A stretch of 64,000 nucleotides of DNA from Sediminibacterium goheungense (GTDB taxonomy: Bacteria; Bacteroidota; Bacteroidia; Chitinophagales; Chitinophagaceae). The stretch's first letter is position 1, and each line of letters opens with the position of its first letter. Below, in pieces: positions 24,399 to 33,629 of this stretch. A program made the position numbers and the translations under genes. The stretch lies in contig NZ_SNWP01000010.1 of NCBI RefSeq assembly GCF_004361915.1, forward strand, positions 1,452,050-1,516,049, read 5' to 3'. Below the pieces are notes generated by a model that did no database searches, was not told the DNA's origin, and worked only from the letters and a program-made list of their open reading frames with translations.

Positions 24399-25442
24399 AT
24401 GACTCAAACAGATAGTGTTGTATTAGAGCAGGTGATTCTGCATAAAGTGGGTAACCCCACCCGCGGGGAGGAACTCAAACTCTCCGTGAACCCTTTAACC
24501 CTGAACGATGAAATAGTGAGGGGCCTGCTTACCAGATATTTTCTTTCGCCCTTTAATGAACATGAACAATACCAGTTTACCCATATCAGCAGTCTCGACC
24601 TGAATGAAGTGTACCAGTATGTGAACGGTATTTTTGATGACCCGAAAAGTTTTGTTTCACAGTCGGCCCTGCTGGCTTCTTTTTTGTACCAGAAAAGTAC
24701 CCATGCCCGTGTTAAGGAAGGAGAACTCTATGTTACCCGTTTCAGCAATGTACCTTTTGGTACCGAATACATTGATGCCATCGGCTTGTTTAAAAGTGAA
24801 ACCAAGGAAACTTTTCTCAAAGTTTTTCCGCACGGACAAAGCTGGGAAGTGATTGCGGAAGATGGGGTGAATATTAATAAGCTGGATAAGGGTTGTCTCA
24901 TTTTTAAAAAGAACCGCGAAGAGGGTTATGTGGTTTGTGTGGTAGACAATACCAATAAACAGGATACCCAGTACTGGGTGTCAGATTTTTTGCAGGTAAC
25001 CCGCAGTGCCAACAGCTATCACCACACGAATGATGCATTGGGTATGTGCAAGCTTTTTATCAGCAATGAACTGAATGAGAAATTTGATGTGAACAAAAGC
25101 GATCAGATCGATTACCTGAACCGCAGTCTCGAATATTTCAGCACCAAAGAATCTTTTCACCTGAATGAGTTTGCGGAAGAAGTGCTGCACCACCCCGAAG
25201 TGATCGATAGTTTTACCCAATACAAACAACAATACGAAGTGGCCAGGCAGGTAAATATTGAAGATGGTTTCGATATTCATCTCGCTGCGGTGAAAAAACA
25301 ACAGCGTATTTTTAAAAGTGTGCTGAAGCTCGACAAAAACTTTCATATCTATATACACGGTCGTAAGGACCTGATAGAAAAAGGATACGATGAAATGAGC
25401 GGTAAACACTATTACAAAATCTATTTCGACGAAGAAAGCTAA
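24399..25442 (+). CDS. Nucleoid-associated protein, NdpA/YejK family
   Basis: A 347-aa protein matching the 37-kDa nucleoid-associated protein family (NA37). Recognisable stretches are VILHKVGNPTRGEEL at the N-terminus, FLYQKSTHARVKEGELYV, FKSETKETFLKV and WVSDFLQV. Members bind DNA non-specifically and are cytoplasmic; their precise role is unclear. It stands alone next to a repeat element, 24 nt ahead of an acetyltransferase gene that may be co-transcribed. Confidence 0.9.
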   Translation: MTQTDSVVLEQVILHKVGNPTRGEELKLSVNPLTLNDEIVRGLLTRYFLSPFNEHEQYQFTHISSLDLNEVYQYVNGIFDDPKSFVSQSALLASFLYQKSTHARVKEGELYVTRFSNVPFGTEYIDAIGLFKSETKETFLKVFPHGQSWEVIAEDGVNINKLDKGCLIFKKNREEGYVVCVVDNTNKQDTQYWVSDFLQVTRSANSYHHTNDALGMCKLFISNELNEKFDVNKSDQIDYLNRSLEYFSTKESFHLNEFAEEVLHHPEVIDSFTQYKQQYEVARQVNIEDGFDIHLAAVKKQQRIFKSVLKLDKNFHIYIHGRKDLIEKGYDEMSGKHYYKIYFDEES

Positions 25443-25465
25443 ATCCTGCACCTCTTATATTTTCT

Positions 25466-25906
25466 ATGCCCCAGCTGCTAACACTGCATACTTCGCTTTG
25501 TACACCTGTTGCCCAACTGGCCACAGCGCTCTGGCCCGATGCCGATCTGGCAGAAATGATTGCGTATTACCAGGCGCTTGCCCAATCTTCTACAGCTACC
25601 TGCTATCTTTTACAGGAGGAGAATGACTATATTGGTTTTATAGAACTGAATACCCGTGTAGATTATGTGGAGGGATCTGATGATGCACCGGTTGCCTATA
25701 TTGAAGGCATTTATATACACCCGGCTTACCGCCACAAGGGTTATGGGCGCCTGCTCATAGCTGCCGCCGAAGCATGGGCCAAAACCCGCGGCCTCACCCA
25801 ACTCTGCTCCGACACCGAAATAGAGAATGATGAAAGCATCGGCTTCCACAAAGCCAATGGGTTTATGGAAGTTTCAAGGATTGTATGTTTTGTTAAGCAT
25901 CTGTAG
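25466..25906 (+). CDS. GNAT acetyltransferase, aminoglycoside 6'-N-acetyltransferase-like
   Basis: A 146-aa GNAT protein. The acetyl-CoA loop is IHPAYRHKGYGRLL. The segment DYVEGSDDAPVAYIEGIYIHP and the C-terminal SDTEIENDESIGFHKANGF followed by VCFVKHL closely follow the layout of the AAC(6')-I family. It could acetylate aminoglycosides at the 6' amine, though chromosomal homologues may act on other amines. No mobile resistance context (integron, IS) is seen. Function as a resistance enzyme is inference. Confidence 0.82.
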   Translation: MPQLLTLHTSLCTPVAQLATALWPDADLAEMIAYYQALAQSSTATCYLLQEENDYIGFIELNTRVDYVEGSDDAPVAYIEGIYIHPAYRHKGYGRLLIAAAEAWAKTRGLTQLCSDTEIENDESIGFHKANGFMEVSRIVCFVKHL

Positions 25907-26035
25907 TAAACATTCCAGAAAGTATTCCAAGAATAACATGCTAAGTACAATTATCCTAATCCACCAGACTATCTTCCTGGCCTTAGAAAAAAAGCGCCGG
26001 ACTGAAATCCACCGAATTCATAAAAGGCTGCAACA

Positions 26036-26248
26036 GTAAAAGATCCTTCCTCCCTTCGGCTACGCTCAGGGCAGGCTAAGGATTTCCGACTTTGTCGGAA
26101 CGCTCGTCAGGATGACGTGCGAATAATAATATAGAGAGGGAGTAGTTGTTGTGTGATGGCTTTGCCATCACACAACAACTACTCCCTTATTTTCTTATAC
26201 CGATCCGTCACCCTGAGCCCTGAGTAAAAGCGAAGGGGCGAAGGGTCC
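26036..26248. repeat. MITE-like intergenic element, copy 3 (complete)
   Basis: About 213 nt, with the same parts and order as copy 2: the AGATCCTTCCTCCCTTCGG left end, the TCGGAACGCTCGTCAGGATG segment, a central hairpin (26138-26186) with GTGTGATGGC/GCCATCACAC at its tip, and the CCCTGAGCCCTGAG...CGAAGGG right end. Base changes in one hairpin arm are matched in the other (TATGATGGC in copy 2, TGTGATGGC here), so the structure is conserved. Confidence 0.9.
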
Positions 26249-26309
26249 CGGCGCTGGGAATTTTTATCTAGCCGGATCATTAGCACAAATGTTAAAATCT
26301 AAAAAAAGA

Positions 26310-26362
26310 TTTGGCGCTTTCGCCACTTCTTCTACATTTGTAGAATAAAGTACAAATCTGTA
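26310..26362 (+). promoter_or_regulatory. BlaI-controlled promoter and twin operators
   Basis: TTTG (26310-26313), a 19-nt spacer and TACATTTG (26333-26340) form a consensus Bacteroidota promoter. The -7 box lies inside a palindrome TTCTACA-TT-TGTAGAA (26330-26345). A second site TACA-AATC-TGTA (26351-26362) sits just before the blaI start. TACA/TGTA dyads are the recognition pattern of BlaI/MecI repressors, so autorepression by blocking RNA polymerase is expected. Confidence 0.8.
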
Positions 26363-26364
26363 GA

Positions 26365-26736
26365 ATGAAACTAACCAAGGCAGAACAACAGGTAATGGAG
26401 ATCATCTGGCAGCAGGGTGAAGTGTTTATGAAAGATATTGCAGAAGCTTTCCCCGAACCCAGACCTGCGCCCTCTACCCTCGCCACTTTACTCAAAAGAA
26501 TGCAGGACAAAGGTTTTGTAGGTTATAAAGTTTTTGGCAACTCCCGGCAATACCATGCTTTGGTGAACAAGGAAAAATATTTCTCGAAAGAAGTAAAGTC
26601 GATGATTAAAGGTGCTTTCGACAATTCAGCTCTCAGCTTTGCTTCCTTTTTTACCACGGCTACCAAACTATCCGTGAAAGAACTGGAGCAATTGCGCGAT
26701 ATGATTGATGAAGAACTTAAAAAGAAAAGCAAATGA
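26365..26736 (+). CDS. BlaI/MecI/CopY family transcriptional repressor
   Basis: A 123-aa protein with the family's winged helix (LTKAEQQVMEIIWQQGEVFMKDI, STLATLLKRMQDKGFVGYK) in residues 1-70 and a C-terminal dimerisation helix region. It would repress its own promoter through the TACA/TGTA dyads directly upstream. The stop overlaps the next gene by an ATGA, the standard blaI-blaR1 coupling. Confidence 0.94.
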   Translation: MKLTKAEQQVMEIIWQQGEVFMKDIAEAFPEPRPAPSTLATLLKRMQDKGFVGYKVFGNSRQYHALVNKEKYFSKEVKSMIKGAFDNSALSFASFFTTATKLSVKELEQLRDMIDEELKKKSK

Positions 26737-28241
26737 TGGTACTGATCCTGAAAATGGTACTGGCTTCGGCCTGTATCACCGGCATCTACTTCCTGCTGCT
26801 GGCCCGTGAGAAAAGTTTCCGTTTTAACCGGTGGTTTTTACTGCTCGCACTGGTACTGCCCCTTACCGTGCCTTTGATTGAGGTAGAAGTGAATCGCTTA
26901 CCGGCCAACAGCCTGGTACAGAACTATGCACAAACCCTCTCTTCCTGGCAGCATACGGTGCTTACAGATAACAGTGGCCCCAACCTTAACCCGGTTAGCC
27001 CTGTATCGGGCACCGGCTTTACAGACATCCTCTGGGCGGTTTTGTTGCTGGTGAGTGCGCTCTTTCTCTTCCGTTATATGCTTCGTGTGTACCGCCTGCT
27101 GCAGCTGAAGAAAAACAGTGTACGGGTGCAGCGGGCCGGACGCTGTGTAGCACTTTCTGAAGAAGTGGTACAGCCCTTTAGCTTTCTTTCTACGATCTAT
27201 GTAAACCGGCAATCTTTTGAACAAGAGGAGATACCGGCAGATATACTGCTGCACGAAACCGCCCATTGTGAGCAGTTACACAGCCTCGATATTTTATTCG
27301 GGGAACTGCTGCTGGTACTTACCTGGTGGAACCCCTTTCAGTGGTTATTACTCCGCAGTATTCGCCAGAACCATGAGTTCCTGGCCGATGAGAAAGTAGT
27401 GCGTACCAAAGCCGGTGAAACCGTTTCTTACCTGCAATTATTACTGGCATCGGTACGTAGCAGCGCTTATGCACCCATGGTGGCTGAATTTAATTATGCA
27501 TTCATCAAAAAAAGATTTACCATGATACAGAAAAAAACTTCCCGCCTCGCTACCCTTTATTCCTTTACCAGCTTGCTGGCCTGTGTATTGGTACTGGCTT
27601 GTTTTATGTCGTTCCGGTATACAGCGGTATGGCAGCAAAAATTTACCGAAAAGAGAATCGATACCGTTCCTGCCGTTCAACCCGGCAAAAGTTTTGAAAC
27701 CTATCTTTTAGATAAAAGTTTCTCCTTTACCGAGCAAGGTGTTTCGGCAGAGGAGATGGCAGAATACAAACGCATCACCGATAAATATTCCGCAGCCGCA
27801 AAAGAAAAGAATAAGAAATGGGTAGAAATAAGCAAGGATGACCAAACCCGTTTACAAAATATTTTTGGCCGCATGAGCAAGGAGCAGCAGCGTGGTCAGG
27901 TGGTTCGATTCATCAAACGTCCGCCACCTTTTGCGAAAAATGTACCCACCGCCACTCAGTTTGAAAACTTTAAAAAAGCAGCTACCTATGGTGTGTGGTT
28001 AGATGATAAAAAGGTTGCGAATGAAGTATTGAACCAATATACCAGCAGCGATTTTGCACATTACTCCGTAAGCAAGCTCTATGGCGCAGCCAAAAAAGGC
28101 AGAAACTATACGCACCAGGTAAACCTGATGACGAAAAAAGCCTATGAAGATTACCTGCGCGATGCACGCAAAAATGCCAATGAGCCCATGATGATCATGA
28201 GCTGGCGGCCACATGTGGCGATGGTTGAAAAAACAAAATAG
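26733..28241 (+). CDS. BlaR1/M56 family membrane metallopeptidase
   Basis: A 502-aa protein with membrane helices in the first 120 residues, a zinc-peptidase motif HETAH at 174-178 (followed by LHSLD), and another helix near 285-305. The C-terminal 200 residues do not show a penicillin-binding (transpeptidase-like) sensor domain, so beta-lactam sensing is not supported. It is more likely a Bacteroidota M56 sensor of unknown signal that inactivates the BlaI partner by proteolysis. An intrinsic terminator follows. Confidence 0.9.
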   Translation: MMVLILKMVLASACITGIYFLLLAREKSFRFNRWFLLLALVLPLTVPLIEVEVNRLPANSLVQNYAQTLSSWQHTVLTDNSGPNLNPVSPVSGTGFTDILWAVLLLVSALFLFRYMLRVYRLLQLKKNSVRVQRAGRCVALSEEVVQPFSFLSTIYVNRQSFEQEEIPADILLHETAHCEQLHSLDILFGELLLVLTWWNPFQWLLLRSIRQNHEFLADEKVVRTKAGETVSYLQLLLASVRSSAYAPMVAEFNYAFIKKRFTMIQKKTSRLATLYSFTSLLACVLVLACFMSFRYTAVWQQKFTEKRIDTVPAVQPGKSFETYLLDKSFSFTEQGVSAEEMAEYKRITDKYSAAAKEKNKKWVEISKDDQTRLQNIFGRMSKEQQRGQVVRFIKRPPPFAKNVPTATQFENFKKAATYGVWLDDKKVANEVLNQYTSSDFAHYSVSKLYGAAKKGRNYTHQVNLMTKKAYEDYLRDARKNANEPMMIMSWRPHVAMVEKTK

Positions 28242-28266
28242 CGGGCAATTAGTACATGATAATTAG

Positions 28267-28292
28267 AAAGGGGTCTTTATGACCCTTTTTTT
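28267..28292 (+). terminator. Rho-independent terminator after blaI-blaR1
   Basis: The stem AAAGGGGTC/GACCCTTTT with loop TTTAT ends in a run of seven T. It lies 25 nt after the BlaR1 stop codon. Confidence 0.85.
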
Positions 28293-28331
28293 ATGGGGTG
28301 TATTCCGGTTTCCCGGCAGTCTAATACATAG

Positions 28332-28387
28332 CATCAACAAATCAAAAACAGGGCATAACACAGTTTTGGTGTTATGCTGTGTTGATG
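28332..28387. repeat. Nested hairpin at the left border of the defence island
   Basis: CATCAACA (28332-28339) pairs with TGTTGATG (28380-28387) around an inner stem GCATAACAC/GTGTTATGC (28353-28361/28369-28377). GTGTTG-rich sequence follows. It marks the change from GC-balanced backbone to AT-rich DNA; no integrase or direct repeat was found beside it. Confidence 0.6.
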
Positions 28388-28780
28388 GTGTGTTGTTGCT
28401 GTGTTGTTGATCCGAGGAAAACCTTTACCAGTAAGGGTTTCAGGTGGTTGAAAACTGGACGAGGGGTGAAAAATGTATTGGCTTGGGAATCAGAGAGTTA
28501 GCAGAAATGAGGTGTTTCTTTGGTTATTTTAGCCGAACAATCAGAGATTGCTCAAAATCAATTATTTAGAAAAAATTTCAGATTGATACTCGTTTAGATT
28601 CTTTGGAACTTTTTTTAGTGTCGACAACATGATTTATGAGAATATCAATAGCTAACAGGTAAAGGAAATTGACAAGAGGGTTTGGTGAATTTTAGATTAT
28701 ATCATTATGTACACTCTTCATTTTATAGGTTTATTTAAAATATATGTTTATCTTTCTTAATAACTAGTTCCAATTAATTT
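28388..28780. other. AT-rich non-coding stretch before the GHKL gene
   Basis: About 390 nt without an ORF. The last 100 nt are strongly AT-rich and presumably contain the promoter of the + strand defence genes; I could not fix -33/-7 boxes. Confidence 0.4.
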
Positions 28781-31171
28781 ATGAATAATAAATTACTATT
28801 TGAGCAGCTTTATGCTGCCTCTACTGAAAAAGCAATTCAAACTATTATAGAGACAAACCCAACTATATTCAAAAACGAAAATTGGTACCCCATTGGAGAA
28901 AATGAGTCAAATTTCTCTATCATAGAAAACCAGCAGTCCAATCCAATAGCTGCCCTTGTAGAAAAAGTAACCAACTCCATAGATGCTATATTGATGAAGA
29001 AATGTCTTCAAAAAGGTATTGATCCTAAATCTAAAGAAGCACCTATGTCAATGGATGATGCGCTTGATTTGTTTTTTCCAAAACATAAGAACTGGGATTT
29101 AAATACGCCAAGAAGACAACAAGCTGAAGACATTCAGATTATTGCTGATGGGCCTACAAAAGAGAGTTCAGTAATTATTTATGATAATGGGGAAGGACAG
29201 CATCCAGATAAATTTGAGCAAACATTTTTATCCTTACTGCGTGGCAACAAAAATGAAATTCATTTTGTGCAGGGCAAGTACAATATGGGTGGTAGTGGAG
29301 CGATTGTTTTTTGCGGAGAGAAAGGATATCAGTTGATTGGTTCTAAACGATTTGATGGCACGGGGCAATTTGGGTTTACATTAACAAGGGAACATCCTCT
29401 ATCAAAAGAAGAACAGGATATTAAGAAAAACACTTGGTATGAATATTTAAAGATTGATGGTAAAATCCCTGCTTTTGATATTACAGAACTAGACCTGAAA
29501 CTACTGAACCGAAGATTCAAGACAGGTACCATTATTAAAATGTATTCTTACCAAATGAAAGGCATTTCAGGCTTTGCACAAGATCTAAACCAAAGCCTGA
29601 ATGAGTTTCTTTTCAAACCTGTTCTGCCAATTTTCACTATTGATACAAAAGAAAGGTATCCCAATAATAAAGTTTTAGAAACCACGGTTTATGGCTTGCA
29701 AAGACGTTTGGAAGAAGAGAAAGATTATGTGGAGGATTGGTTTTCGGAGGAATATGAGGATGCCCTTTTTGGCAAAATGAAAGTAACCTGTTACGTTTTC
29801 AAAGCCCGTCAGGAAGGGAAGACGGCTAAAGAAACAAAGGCCGATATTCAAAGGAGATACTTTAAAAACAATATGTCTGTTCTCTTTTCCATGAATGGGC
29901 AAATACATGGCCATTACACTTCTGAATTTATTACCCGTAGCTTAAAATATAATCTGCTAAAAGACTACTTACTTATTAATGTAGATTGTAGCAAAATGAA
30001 GTATGATTTTAGAAAAAGCCTTTTTATGGCTTCACGGGATCGTTTGAAAGGTGGTGAAAAAGCAGAAGAACTACGAGACTATTTGAGGAAGAAATTGATT
30101 AAGTCAAAATTAGATGCTATCAATAATAAGCGGAAAGACACTATTGGCTTGGAAAGTGAAGATACAACCGAGTTAATAAAAAGCTTTGCTAAGAATTTAT
30201 CTAAGGATAGTGAGTTATTTAAGTTACTGCAGAACACATTGAAGCTAGAAGAAAAGACCAAAGAGAAACCAGAGAAGAAAGAAAGTAAAGGCAAGTCGGA
30301 ACGGGAAGAAAAGGCATTTAAATCCGAACGTTTCCCCAGTTATTTTAAACTGCAGCACAAACAAAACAGCCCTATCCCCGTACCTATTGGTGGTGAAAAA
30401 ACCTTGAAGTTTGAAACGGATGTTGAAGATCACTACTTTGATAGAACAGATGAGCCAGGCGATCTGCAGGTTAGTATTTTAAAGGTGAAACGTACTGATA
30501 GCAAAGGAGGTACTGAAAAGGGCAGTAATAAGGAACCTGGTGAGTTGTTGAATATTATTAAATCAAGTCCCGATAAAGGAACGATCAAGATTACTTTTAA
30601 TCCTGATACAGATTTGCGGCAGGGCGATGAAATAGAAGTGCATGCCACTTTGAAAGGAGCAGGAGAGGAATCATTTATAGAAATTCTTTTCCTTAAAATC
30701 GTAGACCCAGAACAGAAAAAAGAAACGGCACCTAAAGAGGAAGAAAACTACAATAATATAGGCTTGCCAGAATTGGTTAAAGTAACGAAAGAGCAATGGG
30801 ATGGATTAGAATCACATGGTATTTCGATGGATTATAAAACGGTAATGAGCCTCCAGGCATCGGGAGATATTTTGGAAACAATTTATGTAAACCTAGATAG
30901 TAATGTTTACTTAAATCACCGGAAGAAGTTGAAAAACGAGGAACAGATTATTACTGCACAAAAAAGGTATATCACATCTGTATATTTTCATTCTTTGTTC
31001 CTTTATATGATTACTAAAAAGAACAATTACAAATTAGTCCACTTTAAAGAAGAAGGCGAAGAAGACGATGTAACGGTTGACGAATATATTAGGTATGTAT
31101 TTGATAGCTATTATTCCGACTTTCTTTTAAATTTTGGTATGGAACAGTTGATGGGAGCACTGGAAGATTGA
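28781..31171 (+). CDS. Stand-alone GHKL-type ATPase, defence island
   Basis: A 796-aa protein with an N-terminal GHKL (Hsp90/MutL/MORC-type) ATPase domain: N-box ALVEKVTNSIDA (E61, N65, D68), G1 box YDNGEG (135-139) and a G2-like loop KYNMGGSGAIVF (about 166-177). The middle (about 190-470) would be the transducer-like part. Residues about 500-530 are a highly charged Lys/Glu linker, followed by a beta-rich segment and a C-terminal helical region. It resembles GHKL ATPases described in restriction-type conflict systems, but I recognise no named family. First gene of a four-gene + strand module. Confidence 0.8.
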   Translation: MNNKLLFEQLYAASTEKAIQTIIETNPTIFKNENWYPIGENESNFSIIENQQSNPIAALVEKVTNSIDAILMKKCLQKGIDPKSKEAPMSMDDALDLFFPKHKNWDLNTPRRQQAEDIQIIADGPTKESSVIIYDNGEGQHPDKFEQTFLSLLRGNKNEIHFVQGKYNMGGSGAIVFCGEKGYQLIGSKRFDGTGQFGFTLTREHPLSKEEQDIKKNTWYEYLKIDGKIPAFDITELDLKLLNRRFKTGTIIKMYSYQMKGISGFAQDLNQSLNEFLFKPVLPIFTIDTKERYPNNKVLETTVYGLQRRLEEEKDYVEDWFSEEYEDALFGKMKVTCYVFKARQEGKTAKETKADIQRRYFKNNMSVLFSMNGQIHGHYTSEFITRSLKYNLLKDYLLINVDCSKMKYDFRKSLFMASRDRLKGGEKAEELRDYLRKKLIKSKLDAINNKRKDTIGLESEDTTELIKSFAKNLSKDSELFKLLQNTLKLEEKTKEKPEKKESKGKSEREEKAFKSERFPSYFKLQHKQNSPIPVPIGGEKTLKFETDVEDHYFDRTDEPGDLQVSILKVKRTDSKGGTEKGSNKEPGELLNIIKSSPDKGTIKITFNPDTDLRQGDEIEVHATLKGAGEESFIEILFLKIVDPEQKKETAPKEEENYNNIGLPELVKVTKEQWDGLESHGISMDYKTVMSLQASGDILETIYVNLDSNVYLNHRKKLKNEEQIITAQKRYITSVYFHSLFLYMITKKNNYKLVHFKEEGEEDDVTVDEYIRYVFDSYYSDFLLNFGMEQLMGALED

Positions 31172-31300
31172 CACCTGAAAGCATATACAATTGAAGCGAT
31201 TTCCATTCTTCTTATAAAAGGGGTATATTTATCTGCCATAAAAAACGACAAACTATTTGTTGAAATATTTGGTTAAAATACCCCATTAACGCCTATTTCG

Positions 31301-33625
31301 ATGTCAACAAAAGAAGAATTGCTTAAACTAAGAGATGAAATTAATCAACAATTAGCTGAGCTAAGTAATGATTCCATTGCATTTAGTGTAGATGCCAATA
31401 TTATCAATAGGCTTGGAAAAGAGTTAATCGGACGTGCAGAAACTGGAGTATCAGAATTAATAAAAAATACTTATGATGCAGATGCAACATTTGTCTCAGT
31501 TGATTTTGTTAATTCTAATTTGACTGGGGGGACTTTAATTATTGATGATGATGGACATGGCATGACAAAAGAAAGTCTGATAAAGGGATTTATGACATTA
31601 TCATCAACAAGTAAAATACATGAACCTATATCACCAAAATTTAAACGACAAAGGGCTGGAAGAAAGGGGATTGGGCGCTTTGCAACACAGTTTTTAGGAG
31701 AAAAGCTGATAATTATTACTCAAGTTGAATCCGAAGAATTTGCAACAAAAGTCACTATCGATTGGAATTCGTATGAAATGGATAAGGAGCTTTCTTCCAT
31801 TGAAAACCATATTGAAGCTATTCCAAAGCAAAAAATAAAAGGGACTACTCTTTATATCGAACAGCTTCGTCATTCTTGGACAGATGCGCAAATAAGACGT
31901 GTGTTTAGATATATTTCAGATTTATTACAACCAACTTTTTTATCTGATCGTAGTAGTGAATTAAATATCGCAAAACAAGGAGATGAGTCGTTTTTGGTTG
32001 AATGTTATCGTACGGAAAATGGATTAAGAACAATTATCGCAGACATTAATAAACTCCTTTACGAAAAATGTCTAGCTGAAATAGATGGGTATGTTACTAA
32101 AGAAGGTGATGCATATGTTCAAGTAAAAAGCACAAGTCTTCAATTGAATGATGCTGACTTAGCAATTAGCTCGTCTAAAGCTAGTAATGATATTGTCCAG
32201 CCATATTTAATCTTACGGAATGTAAATTTCAAGGTTTATTATTTTATTTATGATAGACCTGAATATTATAAAAACGGAATTACAAAACAAGAGCTTGGGA
32301 GGGTTGAAAATTTAGCATCAGAACAATCGGGAATAAGAGTTTACCGAAATGGTTTTCGGGTCTTGCCATATGGCGAGGTTGGAGATGATTGGCTAAAACT
32401 TGATAGACAATCTAACCGTATGCAGTTTGAGTTAAATGAGTCTACTGTAAGCTTCAATATACCTTATACAAACAAGAATTTTTTTGGCTTTGTAGAATTG
32501 ATTGATAAAGAGGGGGATTTGTTTGAAGAAACAGCTAGTAGAGAGGGCTTAATAGAAAATAAAGCATTAGAGGAGCTTCGAGATTTTGTTAGAAAGGCCG
32601 TGACTGCAGGAGTAAGGCGAATTGCACCTTTCATTTATAATGAAAAACAAAAACGTGACCAGAAGAAAACAGAAGCGAAAACGTTAAAAGCGAAGGTAGA
32701 GGGCTTGCAAGCTAAAATCGAAGAATTCACAAGCGAAGACGAACAGGGTGAAGACGATGATGAAACAGATTTTGATTCTCAAAATAACCAAAAAGCTAAA
32801 GACAAAAAAAAAGAAGAAATAAAAGGTCTTTTGTCTGAGCTAAATTCTGATCTTAAAGTTATTTTAGACGAGATAGCAATGCTAAGAATACTTGCCACGC
32901 TTGGAATTACAATAGGGGAGTTTACGCATGAGATAGTTCAATTCCCTATCTTCTTCAACAGCAAACTCCAGAGCCTTCTCATTACTGAGACCGATCCACA
33001 AAAACGTGAAAGCTTAGAACAAGTAGTAGATAAAGTGAATCATTTAGACACATATACTTCTTACTTTAATGATGCTGTCAGCCGAAATTCAAAGCGGGAA
33101 TTAGAATTTATTGAGTTGCGACGGGTTATTAGACCTTTTTTAGCAAGTACGAAGTGGGATTTTGAGCATGAGGGTATAAATGTCGAAGAGGATATCAGAG
33201 GTTATGATGTATTTACCGTTCAAATGCATCCCTCGGAATGGCATTCGATTTTATTAAACCTGTATACTAATTCGAAAAAAGCTCTTCGGAGAGCAAAGCC
33301 AAGCGAGAAGAAGATCAAAATAGTGGCTGGTAAAGATGACCAAAATGTATACTTAGAATTTTTAGATAATGGAGATGGTATCCCTAAAGAGAATGAAAAT
33401 AGAATATTTGATGCCTTCTTTACTACATCATCACCAGCTGGTATGAATGCGTCATTAAATGAACAGCTAATTGGCTCAGGATTGGGACTAAAAATATTAA
33501 AAGACATTATTGCCGAGTATAAAGGCGATATTTTTGTAGCAAGTCCATCTGACGGTTTCAATACTTGTATTAGAATTGAAATACCAAAAGCTACTGATGA
33601 ACAAATTAGGACCCTTCAAAATTAG
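31301..33625 (+). CDS. Double-GHKL protein: MORC/Hsp90-like ATPase fused to a histidine kinase
   Basis: A 774-aa protein with two ATPase modules. The N-terminal one has N-box GVSELIKNTYDAD (E52, N56, D59), G1 DDDGHGM (82-88) and the loop AGRKGIGRFA (119-128), as in Hsp90/MORC types. After an acidic linker (about 480-510) comes a kinase core: H-box IGEFTHEI with H543, N-box LLNLYTNSKKAL (N657), G1 FLDNGDGI, F-box FDAFFTT and G2 GSGLGLKI. No membrane segment is present, so it is cytoplasmic. The receiver protein encoded 4 nt downstream is the obvious phosphotransfer partner. Confidence 0.82.
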   Translation: MSTKEELLKLRDEINQQLAELSNDSIAFSVDANIINRLGKELIGRAETGVSELIKNTYDADATFVSVDFVNSNLTGGTLIIDDDGHGMTKESLIKGFMTLSSTSKIHEPISPKFKRQRAGRKGIGRFATQFLGEKLIIITQVESEEFATKVTIDWNSYEMDKELSSIENHIEAIPKQKIKGTTLYIEQLRHSWTDAQIRRVFRYISDLLQPTFLSDRSSELNIAKQGDESFLVECYRTENGLRTIIADINKLLYEKCLAEIDGYVTKEGDAYVQVKSTSLQLNDADLAISSSKASNDIVQPYLILRNVNFKVYYFIYDRPEYYKNGITKQELGRVENLASEQSGIRVYRNGFRVLPYGEVGDDWLKLDRQSNRMQFELNESTVSFNIPYTNKNFFGFVELIDKEGDLFEETASREGLIENKALEELRDFVRKAVTAGVRRIAPFIYNEKQKRDQKKTEAKTLKAKVEGLQAKIEEFTSEDEQGEDDDETDFDSQNNQKAKDKKKEEIKGLLSELNSDLKVILDEIAMLRILATLGITIGEFTHEIVQFPIFFNSKLQSLLITETDPQKRESLEQVVDKVNHLDTYTSYFNDAVSRNSKRELEFIELRRVIRPFLASTKWDFEHEGINVEEDIRGYDVFTVQMHPSEWHSILLNLYTNSKKALRRAKPSEKKIKIVAGKDDQNVYLEFLDNGDGIPKENENRIFDAFFTTSSPAGMNASLNEQLIGSGLGLKILKDIIAEYKGDIFVASPSDGFNTCIRIEIPKATDEQIRTLQN

Positions 33626-33629
33626 ATTT

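Noticed and set aside
24981..25451. 156-aa ORF antisense to the nucleoid-associated protein gene
   Set aside because: Composition follows the reverse of a conserved protein; no independent support.
21354..26248. CRISPR array
   Set aside because: The repeated units are about 210 nt long, kilobases apart, and lack regular spacers or cas genes.
26733..28241. Beta-lactam sensor BlaR1 linked with the serine hydrolase at 46650
   Set aside because: The C-terminal region shows no penicillin-binding motifs, and the hydrolase is 18 kb away with no TACA/TGTA dyad noticed before it.
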